64,000 bases of DNA from an uncultured Saprospiraceae bacterium (GCA_937139495.1 CAKZQC010000014.1:124001-188000); one strand, 5' to 3'; positions 54,826-64,000 are shown, counted from the first letter of the stretch. Translations and numbers: made by a program. The notes: generated from the sequence alone by a model not told the origin.

Positions 54826-55572
54826 ATGAAAAATCTATTATTGGCTTTGTTACTTTTTACGGTATTGCCAACCCTAATACAAGCACAAAGTGCCAAAGAA
54901 ATTGTACAAAAAATGAGTGCTAATGCCTATGGTGGCAAAATGTATTCGGCTATGAATATGACTATTGTTCGTCCTACTTGGAAGCGTACCATGTCGCTCA
55001 AATCTTGGTCGGATGGACAAGATTATTCCTTGATTTTGATAACAGGTCCAGCTCGTGAAAAAGGGATCTCGTATCTCAAACGCAAAAAAGAAATGTGGAA
55101 TTATCAGCCGTCAATTAGTCGTACTATCAAGATGCCACCCTCTATGATGAGCCAATCTTGGATGGGCTCGGATTTCAAAAACGATGACTTGGTCAGACAA
55201 TCCTCTATTGTCGATGACTATACCCATACGCTATTGGGTAGCGAGACGATAGAAGGGAGAGTCTGCCACAAAGTGCAGTTGATACCTAATCCTGATGCTC
55301 CTGTAGTTTGGGGGAAAGTCATTTTGTGGATTGACCAAAAAGATTTTATACAAATAAAATCACAACAGTTCGACGAGGATCAAGAGTTGGTACAGACCAT
55401 GCTTGGTCAGAATATCAAGGAAATGGACGGTAGAATTATTGCAACTAAGCAAATATTAATCCCTGCCGATGAGCAAGGGCACCAGACGATTATGGAATAT
55501 ACCAATATGGATTTTGATATGCCTATTGACGACCAGTTTTTTTCCACTCAAAACATGAAAAAAATTCGATAG
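54826..55572 (+). CDS. LolA-like outer-membrane lipoprotein-sorting protein
   Basis: The 248-residue periplasmic protein has a signal peptide (LLALLLFTVLPTLIQAQ). The mature part is an incomplete beta-barrel of the LolA_like family (PF17131 type). Landmarks are a helix SAKEIVQKMSANAYGG, basic strands RPTWKRTMSLKSWSDGQDYS, the GPAREKGISYLKRKKEMWNY segment and IEGRVCHKVQLIPNPDAP. These proteins carry lipidated or hydrophobic cargo in the cavity. They differ from classic LolA and often belong to dedicated exporters. Next genes are two permeases and an ATPase. Confidence 0.9.
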   Translation: MKNLLLALLLFTVLPTLIQAQSAKEIVQKMSANAYGGKMYSAMNMTIVRPTWKRTMSLKSWSDGQDYSLILITGPAREKGISYLKRKKEMWNYQPSISRTIKMPPSMMSQSWMGSDFKNDDLVRQSSIVDDYTHTLLGSETIEGRVCHKVQLIPNPDAPVVWGKVILWIDQKDFIQIKSQQFDEDQELVQTMLGQNIKEMDGRIIATKQILIPADEQGHQTIMEYTNMDFDMPIDDQFFSTQNMKKIR

Positions 55573-55650
55573 AATACGGATAGATTGAAAATTCCGATTT
55601 TCGACTCTACACTTTCTACTAATTACTCAATTATTAAACATTAAACTGGT

Positions 55651-56871
55651 ATGATATTCAAAATAGCCTGGCGAAATATTGGGCGAAATAAAAGACGCAC
55701 GCTACTAACAGCCGCTTCTATTTTCTTTGCAGTGTTTTTTTCTTGTGTGATGACTTCCATCAATAGAGGCGTATTCGACAAGATGATAGATGACTCTGTG
55801 ACGAGTAATGTTGGTTATATTCAAATCCACAAAAAAGGTTTTTGGGACGACCAAGTCATAAACAATGCCATGGTCTATGACCAACAATGGAAGCAGGAGC
55901 TAGCAGCCATTGACAAAGTGCAGACCGTGATTCCTCGGTTGCAATCTGCTGCCATGATTTCGTTTGGCAAGATAACCAAAAATGTATTGGTGACAGGGAT
56001 TGATCCTGCAGCAGAAAACAAACTCACCAATATTAGCAATAGAGTAGTAGATGGCGAATACCTAAACGCTGATGATCAGGCTGTATTGATAGGCGAGGGG
56101 CTGGCAAAAAAACTAAAAGCAACGATAGGCGATACGCTTATTTTGTTGAGTCAAGGTTATCGAGGTGTCAATGCCGCTCAGGTGTATCCCATCAAGGGAA
56201 TTGTATCCTTTGGGGTGCCTGCACTGAGCTCGGGTATGGTTTATATGCCATTGGCTGCCGCCCAATATTTTTATGGTGCCAATAACTTAACCACTGCCGT
56301 GGTGCTAGATGTAGCAGGCAAGGAAGATGTTGAGGAAGTATTGCCGCCACTCTACGCCAAACTAGATACCAATAATACTTACGAAGTCATGGCTTGGCAA
56401 GAAATGATACCTGATATTCTGAACCTTAAACAAACCAAAGATAGTAGCAATAAGGTCGTTACAATTATTCTTTATTTCATTGTTGGATTCGGTATTTTTG
56501 GTACCATCTTGATGATGACCAGAGAACGCCAATACGAATTTGGAGTACTGCTCTCTATCGGTATGAAAAGAGGACAACTAGCAGCTAGTGTCTGGATAGA
56601 AACCCTACTATTAGGGCTATTAGGAGCGGTAGTAGGTATTGCTTTGGCGTATGGATTAGCGTATTACCTGATGGTAAACCCTATCGTAATGCAAGGCGAG
56701 ATGGCAGAGGCTTACACCAAATTTGGTATGGATCCAGTGATGCCTGCTTCTGTTGCGTTGGATATATTCTGGGAGCAAGCGTTGACAGTTTTAACCATTA
56801 CGACACTTATCGCCTTATATCCAGCTTTTGTGATTTTTCGCTTGCAGCCAGTAACTGCTATGCGTAGCTAA
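55651..56871 (+). CDS. ABC transporter permease, FtsX/MacB type (first)
   Basis: The 406-residue permease has an N-terminal helix after AWRNIGRNKRRTLLTAAS, a periplasmic MacB-PCD-like domain (about 45-265) and three C-terminal helices. The order resembles LolC/LolE. The motif-like segment MTRERQYEFGVLLSIGMKRGQL is the cytoplasmic coupling loop of FtsX domains. Paired with the next gene, it would form a heterodimer. Confidence 0.92.
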   Translation: MIFKIAWRNIGRNKRRTLLTAASIFFAVFFSCVMTSINRGVFDKMIDDSVTSNVGYIQIHKKGFWDDQVINNAMVYDQQWKQELAAIDKVQTVIPRLQSAAMISFGKITKNVLVTGIDPAAENKLTNISNRVVDGEYLNADDQAVLIGEGLAKKLKATIGDTLILLSQGYRGVNAAQVYPIKGIVSFGVPALSSGMVYMPLAAAQYFYGANNLTTAVVLDVAGKEDVEEVLPPLYAKLDTNNTYEVMAWQEMIPDILNLKQTKDSSNKVVTIILYFIVGFGIFGTILMMTRERQYEFGVLLSIGMKRGQLAASVWIETLLLGLLGAVVGIALAYGLAYYLMVNPIVMQGEMAEAYTKFGMDPVMPASVALDIFWEQALTVLTITTLIALYPAFVIFRLQPVTAMRS

Positions 56872-56908
56872 ATATTGGATTTTAGTCATCTAAATAAAAC
56901 AAAAAACA

Positions 56909-58123
56909 ATGATTCTGAAACTCGCTTGGCGAAATATATGGCGTAGCAAGTTGCGTACCTTTACGGTAATGGGAGCTATCATAGTAGGCGTCGTCGCTTT
57001 AGTTTTTTACATGGGATTTATGAAAGGATTCGTCCGAACCTATGTTTCCAACGCCATACAAAACGAACTATCGCATCTGCAAATACACAATCCTGCCTAT
57101 CCTGAAGATCAGGAGGTACAGTATTATTTGTCCGATGTGGCTTCCTTGACACAAAAAATAAAACAGCAACCAAACGTAGTTGCTTATACTGAACGTACGT
57201 TGGTCGAAGCGATAGCTTTGTCGGCAAGAGGTTCGAGAGGACTGCAGTTGCGCGGTATTGTGCCTGAACAAGAAGCTGTGGTGACCAAATTGAACGAAAA
57301 GATAACACAAGGAGTCTATTTTTCGGAGTCCAAATACAAAAATCCAGTACTGATAAGCGAACGCTTAGCAGAAATACTAAAACTAAAAGTGAAATCAAAA
57401 TTGGTCGTGCAGTTCCAAACGGTGGAAGGAGATATTAAGCTCCAAACCTACAAAATAGCTGGACTGTACAAGACGAGCAATAAGCAATTTGATGAGCAAA
57501 ATATATTTGTGCCACAATCCAAAATAGCCTTGTCGCAAACAGGGGAACCGATAGTGCACGAAATCGCCATTTTGCTCAAAGATGCCGACAAATTGGTGGA
57601 AACCCAAACGGTATTGCAAAACACAGTCAGCGACAGCAGTCGCTACTTGGTGGAAACTTATCTGGAAGTATCGCCAGATGTGGCGCTCTACGAAACTCAA
57701 ATGACAGCTTCCTCTAGTATTGTTATTTTTATTGTCATGATTGCCCTCATTTTTGGGATTATCAATACCATGCTCATGGCAGTATTGGAGCGAACCAAAG
57801 AGTTCGGAATGTTGCTAGCTGTCGGTATGAAAAGGAAACAAGTGTTCTTGATGATTATAACAGAAGCGATTATGATGGCATTGGTGGCTACGCCTGTAGC
57901 GATGCTTGTCGGAGCAGCATTGTTAGGTTATTTGGGCAGTGTTGGTATCCAAATGGCAGCACTAGAGCAAGTTGGTATTAGCGAGCCAATTTATCCAACT
58001 ATTGATTGGTTAAGTTTCCTGATTATTGGTGTTTCTGTTGCATTTACAACCTTTTTTGCAGCATTGTATCCCGCCCGTAAAGCGACCAAGCTACAACCCG
58101 TAGAAGCGTTGAACTCACTTTAA
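56909..58123 (+). CDS. ABC transporter permease, FtsX/MacB type (second)
   Basis: The 404-residue permease has the same topology: AWRNIWRSKLRTFTVMGAI, a periplasmic domain, then three helices near the C-terminus with LERTKEFGMLLAVGMKRKQV as coupling loop. It ends ARKATKLQPVEALNSL, the usual LolC/E-like tail. The start is 37 bp after the first permease. Both permeases carry a single N-terminal helix, so the complex is of type VII (LolCDE/MacB) architecture and probably extracts or pushes substrate at the periplasmic face. Confidence 0.92.
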   Translation: MILKLAWRNIWRSKLRTFTVMGAIIVGVVALVFYMGFMKGFVRTYVSNAIQNELSHLQIHNPAYPEDQEVQYYLSDVASLTQKIKQQPNVVAYTERTLVEAIALSARGSRGLQLRGIVPEQEAVVTKLNEKITQGVYFSESKYKNPVLISERLAEILKLKVKSKLVVQFQTVEGDIKLQTYKIAGLYKTSNKQFDEQNIFVPQSKIALSQTGEPIVHEIAILLKDADKLVETQTVLQNTVSDSSRYLVETYLEVSPDVALYETQMTASSSIVIFIVMIALIFGIINTMLMAVLERTKEFGMLLAVGMKRKQVFLMIITEAIMMALVATPVAMLVGAALLGYLGSVGIQMAALEQVGISEPIYPTIDWLSFLIIGVSVAFTTFFAALYPARKATKLQPVEALNSL

Positions 58124-58150
58124 CTGACCTCATTCAAAAATAAACAAAAA

Positions 58151-58837
58151 ATGAATATAGTAACCGTACAACAGGCTCAAAAAACCTACAACCCAGACAA
58201 AATCCCTGTGCATGCCCTACAAGGGGTTGATTTGACAATTGAACAAGGCGAATTTACTGCTTTGGTAGGTCCTTCTGGCTCGGGCAAGACGACTTTGCTC
58301 AACGCTATAGGTGGACTTGATCTGCTGACAGCAGGCAAAATTATCATCAACAATCAAGATATTGCTACTTTTTCGGATAGCGAATTGATTGAGTTTAGAA
58401 AGCAAAATATTGGTTTTGTTTTTCAGGCATACAATCTGATTCCTGTTTTTACCGCCAAGGAAAATGTAGAATTTGTCATGCTGCTACAAGGCAAATCAGA
58501 GCAGGAAAGAGATACCCGTGTTCGGGAATTGCTCACTGCCGTAGGATTAGCAGATCAAATTGACCGTCGTCCAAGCGAACTATCGGGCGGACAGCAGCAG
58601 CGCGTAGCAGTCGCTAGAGCATTGGCTTCCAAGCCACAGTTTATATTAGCCGATGAGCCAACCGCCAATCTAGATTCCAAATCGACGGCAGATTTATTAG
58701 ACATTATGCTAGAGCTCAACCAAAAAGAAAACATTACCTTCTTGTTTTCTACACACGATCAGCGTGTTATTGATAGGGCTAGACGTGTCGTGACGCTAGA
58801 AGATGGCAAAATTATAAGTGATGAAAGAGTATCTTAA
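58151..58837 (+). CDS. ABC transporter ATP-binding protein (LolD/MacB-like)
   Basis: The 228-residue ATPase has Walker A GPSGSGKTTL (about 38-47), signature LSGGQQQRVAVARAL (about 142-156), Walker B FILADEPTANLD (about 163-174) and the H-loop STHD (about 199). The sequence around the Q-loop (IGFVFQAYNLIPVFTAKENV) is typical of the MacB/LolD group. It should drive the two preceding permeases. Confidence 0.96.
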   Translation: MNIVTVQQAQKTYNPDKIPVHALQGVDLTIEQGEFTALVGPSGSGKTTLLNAIGGLDLLTAGKIIINNQDIATFSDSELIEFRKQNIGFVFQAYNLIPVFTAKENVEFVMLLQGKSEQERDTRVRELLTAVGLADQIDRRPSELSGGQQQRVAVARALASKPQFILADEPTANLDSKSTADLLDIMLELNQKENITFLFSTHDQRVIDRARRVVTLEDGKIISDERVS

Positions 58838-60032
58838 TATAGGGCTGCTGTTGATAGTGGCTGTTTTGTTGTTGCCCCTTGGGGCAATCGCTCAACAGGA
58901 TTCTACGACAGTAGCGAAGCCTAAAAACTGGCAATTGCATGGCTATGTCAAATATTTGCCGTCCGTCAATTTTGTGCCACCGCCACAGGGTAGCATGATT
59001 CAAAATAACTTGATACACAATCGCTTCAATTTTGAATGGTATCCCAATGAACATTGGACGTTCAAAGCATCCTTGCGGACTCGTTTATTTTTTGGCGAAC
59101 AGGTCAAGTTAGTACCGAATTATGGCGATTTGATCAAGCAAAGTAGCTTGGTTTCCAATGGTTATGACGATCCTCTGTCATGGATATTGCTCGACGAAAA
59201 AGCAGCCATATTGCACAGCACATTAGATCGATTGTCGCTACAATACTCCAATGGAAAATGGGATATTACGCTGGGCAGACAGCGTATCAACTGGGGTATC
59301 AATACCATCTGGAACCCCAATGATATTTTCAATACCTACTCTTTTACAGATTTTGATTACGAAGAACGTCCAGGGAGCGATGCTCTGCGCATACAGTATT
59401 ATACAGGGGTTACTTCTAGTATTGAGTTTGCCGCCAAGGCATTCACGAAGTGGGAAGATGCAACGGCTGCTTTCCTCTGGAAAACCAATAAATGGAATTA
59501 TGATTTTCAGTTGTTGGGAGGTGTTGCCCAACAAGATATAATAGTCGGTGGTGGCTGGGCTGGTAGCTTAGGTTTAGTCGGATTCAAGGGCGAAGTTTCT
59601 TATTTCTATAATTATAGACAAGGATTGACAAGCAATCAGCGACACAGTGTAACGGCTACGATGGCTTGGGATTATTTATTTCCGAATCGGATTTACTTCT
59701 CGGCAGGACTGCTCTATAATAGCAATGGCAATGTACAAGGAAGTATTACCCAATTGTTTGGTAGTCAGCCTACTGCCAAAAATCTGTACCCTTACCGCTA
59801 TGCCGTTTCTTTGTCGGCTAGCTATCCGTTTACCGAAAAAATCAATGCAGGCGTGACAGCTGTATATAGTCCGGGAGAAAGCCATGCGGTATTTTTGAGT
59901 CCCAATTTTTCGTATCTCATCAATGAGGCATGGGATATTGCTTTTATTAGTCAATTGGTATTCAATGCCGAAAATGGGTACTATACGAGCCCTTCTCAGT
60001 CGTTCTTTTTGCGGATTCGTCTTAGTTTTTAA
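58821..60032 (+). CDS. outer-membrane beta-barrel protein of the export cassette
   Basis: The 403-residue protein starts at ATG 58821 (a GTG one codon earlier is possible) and overlaps the ATPase gene by 17 bp, so it is translationally linked. Signal peptide: GLLLIVAVLLLPLGAIAQQ. The body is rich in amphipathic strands and aromatic turns, e.g. NWQLHGYVKYLPSVNF, WDITLGRQRINWGINTIWNP, GSLGLVGFKGEVSYFYNY, and ends SFFLRIRLSF. The GRQxxxWG-x-N element is reminiscent of DUF1302-like outer-membrane proteins. Context suggests it is the outer-membrane step for the LolA-like/ABC pathway. It ends 2 bp before the convergent DUF3817 gene. Confidence 0.8.
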   Translation: MKEYLNIGLLLIVAVLLLPLGAIAQQDSTTVAKPKNWQLHGYVKYLPSVNFVPPPQGSMIQNNLIHNRFNFEWYPNEHWTFKASLRTRLFFGEQVKLVPNYGDLIKQSSLVSNGYDDPLSWILLDEKAAILHSTLDRLSLQYSNGKWDITLGRQRINWGINTIWNPNDIFNTYSFTDFDYEERPGSDALRIQYYTGVTSSIEFAAKAFTKWEDATAAFLWKTNKWNYDFQLLGGVAQQDIIVGGGWAGSLGLVGFKGEVSYFYNYRQGLTSNQRHSVTATMAWDYLFPNRIYFSAGLLYNSNGNVQGSITQLFGSQPTAKNLYPYRYAVSLSASYPFTEKINAGVTAVYSPGESHAVFLSPNFSYLINEAWDIAFISQLVFNAENGYYTSPSQSFFLRIRLSF

Positions 60033-60034
60033 GC

Positions 60035-60361
60035 TTACTTGTCGCTGGCTACTTCTGCGGGCAAATGACGCAAAATAGCATGGTCGATATAGAACGTACC
60101 GAATGGGATTAGACAAGCTATCAATACTTTCCAAGTGATAGCTGAAAAATACCACTTGCGATGAATCGCTACAATGAATACACTAACAACGAAGAGTAGA
60201 AAAAGAACGCCGTGAATAGGACCAATGACTTTTGTCAATAGAGGATTGTCAAGTAAATATTTGACAGGGACAGCTACGAAAACCAAAAGAAGTAAAGATG
60301 TTCCTTCGAGTACGCCTAATAATCGAAGCCAACCAATACGAGTTGTCAAAAAGTATTTCAT
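60035..60361 (-). CDS. DUF3817 domain membrane protein
   Basis: The 108-residue protein has three hydrophobic helices. Hallmarks are RLLGVLEGTSLLLLVFVAVP at the N-terminus, GPIHGVLFLLFVV in the second helix and the C-terminal IPFGTFYIDHAIL. These match DUF3817, a small membrane protein family found in many bacteria; function unknown. The stop lies 2 bp from the stop of the convergent export barrel, with no terminator between. Confidence 0.88.
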   Translation of the reverse strand: MKYFLTTRIGWLRLLGVLEGTSLLLLVFVAVPVKYLLDNPLLTKVIGPIHGVLFLLFVVSVFIVAIHRKWYFSAITWKVLIACLIPFGTFYIDHAILRHLPAEVASDK

Positions 60362-60527
60362 AGATGTGTAGTCTAAGTTAGTAAAGTTTGAGTGGCATTT
60401 TGCCCAACAATTTTCACGAAGATAATCAATAAACTAGCAGTAGCCAAAAATAGCATTGTTTTGTGATTTTTTAAACAGCTTCGATAATTTCATAGTACAA
60501 AAATAGTTTACTACAGGCATTTTTTGT

Positions 60528-60551
60528 AACTTTCAATAATTATTGAAAGTT
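60528..60551. promoter_or_regulatory. perfect 24-bp palindrome, candidate operator
   Basis: AACTTTCAATAA followed by its exact reverse complement TTATTGAAAGTT forms a 24-bp perfect palindrome with no loop, ending 9 bp before the ATG of the TIGR01777 gene. The position fits an operator for a dimeric regulator or an RNA hairpin masking the start site. Confidence 0.55.
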
Positions 60552-60560
60552 TATTAAACT

Positions 60561-61520
60561 ATGGAAAAAAAGAAGCGACTCATGCAGCATTTAATTATAC
60601 CGGGAGGGTCAGGTTTTTTGGGGTTATATCTAGCTGATTATATGGCAAACCAAGGTTGGAAAGTTACGATTCTATCCCGAAAAGCGAGAGAATCTACTAG
60701 TGCTAATATTGTCTTTGTACAATGGGATGGCAAGACGATGGGCGACTGGGCAAAGGTATTCGAGGGAGCAGATGCTGTCGTTAATATGGCAGGTAGAACC
60801 GTTAATTGTCGCTATACCGATAAGAACAAAAAGCAGATTTTAGAGTCAAGAATAGACTCCACTAGAGCGATTGGCAAAGCCATCAAAATAGCAGACCACC
60901 CGCCCAAGGTTTGGATCAATTCGAGCTCGGCTACCATCTACGAAGATACGAGGGGTGGCTTACCTGCCAACAATGAATATATAGGTAAAACAGGCGATGA
61001 TTTTTCGATGAGCGTCTGTAAGATTTGGGAGCGAGAATTGGAAGCTGCCCAAACACCTGATACACGCAAGATTGCATTACGTACGGCTATCGTCATCGCC
61101 AAACAAAAAGGCGGAGCGATGGAGTATTTACTCAATCTATCCAAAGTAGGATTAGGTGGTACACAAGGCGAAGGGAGTCAGTATGTTAGTTGGGTGCATT
61201 TAGAAGATTTTGCTCGTTGTATCGCTTTCTTGATAGACAAAAAATCTATTCATGGAGTGATTAACTGCGCAGCACCCAATCCAGTGACCAACAAGGTATT
61301 TATGGCTAGTATTCGTCAAGCTCTTGGTCGTAATTGGGGATTGTCAATGCCTGAATTTTTGCTGGAAGTAGGAGCGGTTATGTTAGGGACTCAAACAGAA
61401 TTGATTCTCAAAAGCAGAAAAGTAGTCTCGCTACGTTTGGCAGAAGAAGGCTTTGTATTCAACTATCCTATGCTAGAAAAAGCAATGGAGGAGATTGTTT
61501 CAAAAGAGGTGGTTGTGTGA
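60561..61520 (+). CDS. TIGR01777 family NAD(P)-dependent epimerase/oxidoreductase
   Basis: The 319-residue Rossmann protein has the dinucleotide motif IPGGSGFLGLYLADYM near the N-terminus, the segment VNMAGRTVNCRYTDKNKK and the conserved ISRIDSTRAIG-like helix (LESRIDSTRAIGKAI). SVCKIWERELEAA follows the active-site region. The C-terminal DUF1731-like domain (about 255-305) is present. Substrate unknown (YfcH/SulA-like family). A shorter start at MQHLIIPGG is possible. Confidence 0.9.
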   Translation: MEKKKRLMQHLIIPGGSGFLGLYLADYMANQGWKVTILSRKARESTSANIVFVQWDGKTMGDWAKVFEGADAVVNMAGRTVNCRYTDKNKKQILESRIDSTRAIGKAIKIADHPPKVWINSSSATIYEDTRGGLPANNEYIGKTGDDFSMSVCKIWERELEAAQTPDTRKIALRTAIVIAKQKGGAMEYLLNLSKVGLGGTQGEGSQYVSWVHLEDFARCIAFLIDKKSIHGVINCAAPNPVTNKVFMASIRQALGRNWGLSMPEFLLEVGAVMLGTQTELILKSRKVVSLRLAEEGFVFNYPMLEKAMEEIVSKEVVV

Positions 61521-61554
61521 TGTTAAGCCACTAGTTTTATTCCGAAATTTCGAT

Positions 61555-62172
61555 CTAATCCAACAAAAAAAGATGCAATTCTTTGGGTCCATGGGCGCCA
61601 TTAACAAGCGTTTTTTCAATATCTGCGGTTTTGCTATTGCCAGATATTAGGCAGAGCATAGAGGGCAAAGGTGTTTGGTATTGGGCGAAAGCCGCTGCCA
61701 TATCTACTACCAATTGGTGGCGATAAGCCACCACGATATGAATCGGCGACACAATCGACAGTCGTCGTCCTGATAGGGTGTTACTATCAACCAAAATACT
61801 TCCTGTGCGAGCAATTAAGGCTTGGCAACTCGTAATACTAACCGTCGCTTCCAATGCTTTTTCGTTGCTGTCTGTGGGCAAACGACTAGCCGTAGCCACT
61901 ATTGATTGCAGGGCTTCCTCATAGCACAAAACACCTTCCCACTTATTCGACTCTATAAGAGTAGCTACTTCCAACGGAAGTGTAGCATTAGTAGTACCAC
62001 TGTGTAGCTTACCGCCCAATTGTACGAATTGCTGCTCAAAAAACTGGCTCAAATCAAGCGGCTCTTTTCCAAAAATTGCAGCTCTATTTATGGTAGTCGC
62101 TACAGTGGTAGCGGGCTGCTGCTGTACAGCTGCTTGTAGCTTTCGCAATATATTTTCTCTAGCTTTATCCAT
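61555..62172 (-). CDS. LUD domain protein (LutC/YkgG-like)
   Basis: The 205-residue protein belongs to the LUD family. Conserved elements are ALIARTGSILVDS, GRRLSIVSPIHIVVAY and the C-terminal SGNSKTADIEKTLVNGAHGP followed by KELHLFLLD. LutC proteins take part in lactate oxidation with LutA and LutB, but no lutAB genes are adjacent. LUD genes beside ftsH are frequent in Bacteroidota. A terminator lies upstream, so it has its own promoter. Confidence 0.9.
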   Translation of the reverse strand: MDKARENILRKLQAAVQQQPATTVATTINRAAIFGKEPLDLSQFFEQQFVQLGGKLHSGTTNATLPLEVATLIESNKWEGVLCYEEALQSIVATASRLPTDSNEKALEATVSITSCQALIARTGSILVDSNTLSGRRLSIVSPIHIVVAYRHQLVVDMAAAFAQYQTPLPSMLCLISGNSKTADIEKTLVNGAHGPKELHLFLLD

Positions 62173-62191
62173 GTTATTGAATATAAAAAAA

Positions 62192-62222
62192 AGAGGTAAG
62201 AAAATAAATTTTTCTTACCTCT
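62192..62222 (-). terminator. intrinsic terminator after ftsH
   Basis: A perfect 13-bp stem (62192-62204 with 62210-62222) with a 5-nt loop, followed on the minus strand by seven T. It ends ftsH transcription before the LUD gene. Confidence 0.8.
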
Positions 62223-62270
62223 CTACAATATTATTGATATCGAAGTCTAATAGATTAGACCATTAAAGTT

Positions 62271-64000
62271 TTATACAATTTCTGGCAAATCTTCAGGGTC
62301 CAATAAGGTATCAACGCCATTATTATCACCTGCAGCTTTTTCGCCACTCTTCACATCTGGTACATCATCGTAAGGACAACGACCAATCAAACGCTCTACA
62401 TCGTCCTTCAAGATAACCTCCTTGTTGAGCAATTCGTTAGCAATCAATTCGAGTTCCTTATTTTTCTCTTTGAGCAAGTTCAACGCACGAACATATTGAC
62501 CATCAATGATGGCTCTTATTTCTTCGTCAATTAACTTAGCCGTCTCGTTAGAGTAAGGTTTATCAAATTGGTTATCTTTCATCATTCCGTAATACGAAAC
62601 GTGTCCAACTTTGGCATTCATACCATAAACAACCACCATGTTGTAGGCTATTTGTGTTACTCTATCCAAGTCATTTTGAGCACCTGTCGATATTTGACCG
62701 AAAGTAATTTGCTCGGCAGCACGACCAGCCAACAGACCACAAATCTCGTCTAGCAAATGTTCTTTGGGTACGATATTTTTCTCTTTGGGCAAGTACTGAG
62801 CGTAACCCAAGGCAGAAAGCCCACGAGGTACGATAGTTACTTTGACCAATGGATTGGCATATTCCAAGAACCAACCACTAATAGCATGACCAGCTTCGTG
62901 GTAAGCAATTACTCTTTTTTCTTCTGGCAAGATGAGTTTGTTCTTTTTCTCCAAACCACCTATAACTCTATCAATAGCAGAGTTGAAGTCGTCCATATCG
63001 ACGCCTTTTTTGCCGCGTCTAGCAGCAATCAAAGCAGCTTCGTTACAGATATTTGCCAACTCCGCCCCTGCAAATCCAGGAGTTTGTTGAGCCAATTTTT
63101 TGGCATCGACATCATCTGCAATTTTGATAGGTTTGAGATGAACTTTGAATATTTGCTCCCGACCTTTCAAGTCAGGTTTACCGACTCCAATCTGGCGATC
63201 AAAACGCCCTGGGCGTAAGAGTGCATTATCCAAAATATCAGGACGGTTGGTTGCTGCCATCAGGATTACCCCTTTTTCAGTTTTGAAACCATCCATTTCT
63301 ACCAACAATTGATTGAGTGTATTTTCTCGCTCATCATTGCCTTGTACAGCACCTTTGCCTCTAGCTCTACCGATGGCATCAATTTCATCAATGAAAATGA
63401 TACAGGGAGCTTTTTCTCTAGCTTGTTTAAACAAATCACGTACACGTGATGCACCTACACCCACAAACATTTCCACAAAATCAGAACCTGAGATACTAAA
63501 GAAAGGAACATCTGCTTCTCCTGCTACCGCTTTCGCCAATAGTGTTTTACCAGTACCGGGAGGACCTACTAACAGTACTCCTTTAGGAATTTTGCCACCC
63601 AGGGTGGTATATTTTTCTGGACGTTTCAAGAAGTCAACGACTTCCATTACTTCTTCTTTGGCTTCGTCCAATCCCGCTACATCTTTGAAAGTAACGCTTA
63701 CTTTGGTGTCTTTGTCAAACAAAGTCGCTTTGGAACGACCGATATTGAATATCTGCCCTCCAGGACCACCGCCACCGCCGCCTACACGACGCATAAAGAA
63801 TACCCAGATTCCTATCAATAAGATAAAAGGGAATAGATAGCCTATCATGCCCATAATTGAACCACTGGTTTCTGTGGTTATTTTTACATCAGCAGCCAAC
63901 GGATTGGCAGCTTTATACTCTTTACGAGCAGCCTCTGTCATGGCGAAAAAATCTTCGACCACTACAATACGGTGTTTGTAATGTGGGCCCGCATTAGAAG
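62271..64000 (-). CDS. ftsH: ATP-dependent zinc metalloprotease FtsH (N-terminus outside window)
   Basis: The minus-strand frame is open up to the right edge; the GTG at 63962 is internal, so the gene continues beyond the window. The visible 576 codons include the second membrane helix ([20 protein letters not shown]), Walker [14 protein letters not shown] (near 63550), Walker [17 protein letters not shown] (near 63390), SRH with [19 protein letters not shown] (near 63220) and the zinc motif HEAGH (near 62893). The C-terminal tail is acidic ([11 protein letters not shown]). FtsH degrades membrane and regulatory proteins at the inner membrane. Confidence 0.98.
   Translation of the reverse strand, partial: SNAGPHYKHRIVVVEDFFAMTEAARKEYKAANPLAADVKITTETSGSIMGMIGYLFPFILLIGIWVFFMRRVGGGGGGPGGQIFNIGRSKATLFDKDTKVSVTFKDVAGLDEAKEEVMEVVDFLKRPEKYTTLGGKIPKGVLLVGPPGTGKTLLAKAVAGEADVPFFSISGSDFVEMFVGVGASRVRDLFKQAREKAPCIIFIDEIDAIGRARGKGAVQGNDERENTLNQLLVEMDGFKTEKGVILMAATNRPDILDNALLRPGRFDRQIGVGKPDLKGREQIFKVHLKPIKIADDVDAKKLAQQTPGFAGAELANICNEAALIAARRGKKGVDMDDFNSAIDRVIGGLEKKNKLILPEEKRVIAYHEAGHAISGWFLEYANPLVKVTIVPRGLSALGYAQYLPKEKNIVPKEHLLDEICGLLAGRAAEQITFGQISTGAQNDLDRVTQIAYNMVVVYGMNAKVGHVSYYGMMKDNQFDKPYSNETAKLIDEEIRAIIDGQYVRALNLLKEKNKELELIANELLNKEVILKDDVERLIGRCPYDDVPDVKSGEKAAGDNNGVDTLLDPEDLPEIV

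Noticed and set aside
63313..63840. 175-codon + strand ORF inside ftsH
   Set aside because: It is antisense to the conserved AAA domain of FtsH and has no recognisable features.

Overview
The window comes from a Bacteroidota chromosome. Evidence is the gene families typical of that phylum (DUF4271 next to hemD, a GldB-like lipoprotein, DUF5522, a SpoIIM-DUF4129-DUF4350-MoxR operon, short Crp/Fnr regulators, PorT-type beta-barrels), A/T-rich start regions with few Shine-Dalgarno sequences, and promoter-like TAnnTTTG boxes. Saprospiraceae-like relatives seem plausible, but this is only an impression from protein character. No rRNA, tRNA, CRISPR array or intact transposase gene was found.

Layout. 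1-2047: the C-terminal part of a large protein that ends in a toxin-like domain (cut by the left edge), followed 12 bp later by a probable immunity gene. 2103-8452: a divergent RDD gene and an operon of SpoIIM fusion, DUF4129, DUF4350 and MoxR, without the usual DUF58 partner. 8453-10487: a heptamer tandem repeat, a DUF5522 protein and a polytopic GT-C-like membrane protein. 10764-29547: a nearly complete str-S10-spc-alpha superoperon (rpsL, rpsG, fusA, rpsJ through rplQ, with secY, infA, rpmJ and rpoA), all on the + strand. It contains internal hairpins, at least one candidate internal promoter, an L15 with a duplicated C-terminal half, and an L4 with a large charged insertion.

29639-44936: flippase, Ca2+/Na+ antiporter, serpin lipoprotein, beta-barrel protein, GldB, phosphatidylserine decarboxylase, a Lys/Ala/Cys repeat secreted protein, UvrB, a small conserved protein, another beta-barrel, a Crp/Fnr regulator, an unrecognised 741-residue secreted protein, and DinB. 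45012-49458: a 1312-residue superfamily 1 helicase with a C-terminal Vsr-like nuclease domain, and a small lipoprotein. 49546-54012: DUF4271-hemD, a TPR protein, and a PagL-like lipid A deacylase whose gene starts inside the TPR gene.

54236-60032: a compact TetR-controlled export cassette with a LolA-like periplasmic protein, two FtsX/MacB permeases, a LolD-like ATPase and an outer-membrane beta-barrel. Together these could form a complete envelope route for a lipid or lipoprotein. 60035-64000: DUF3817, a TIGR01777 epimerase preceded by a perfect 24-bp palindrome, a LUD protein, and FtsH (N-terminus beyond the right edge).

Intergenic DNA holds at least three long imperfect inverted-repeat elements (163, 165 and 215 bp). 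Their centres carry a shared TAGCCWTAGCTA-type palindrome, and there is a fourth, partial copy. They look like a dispersed family of small palindromic or MITE-like elements.
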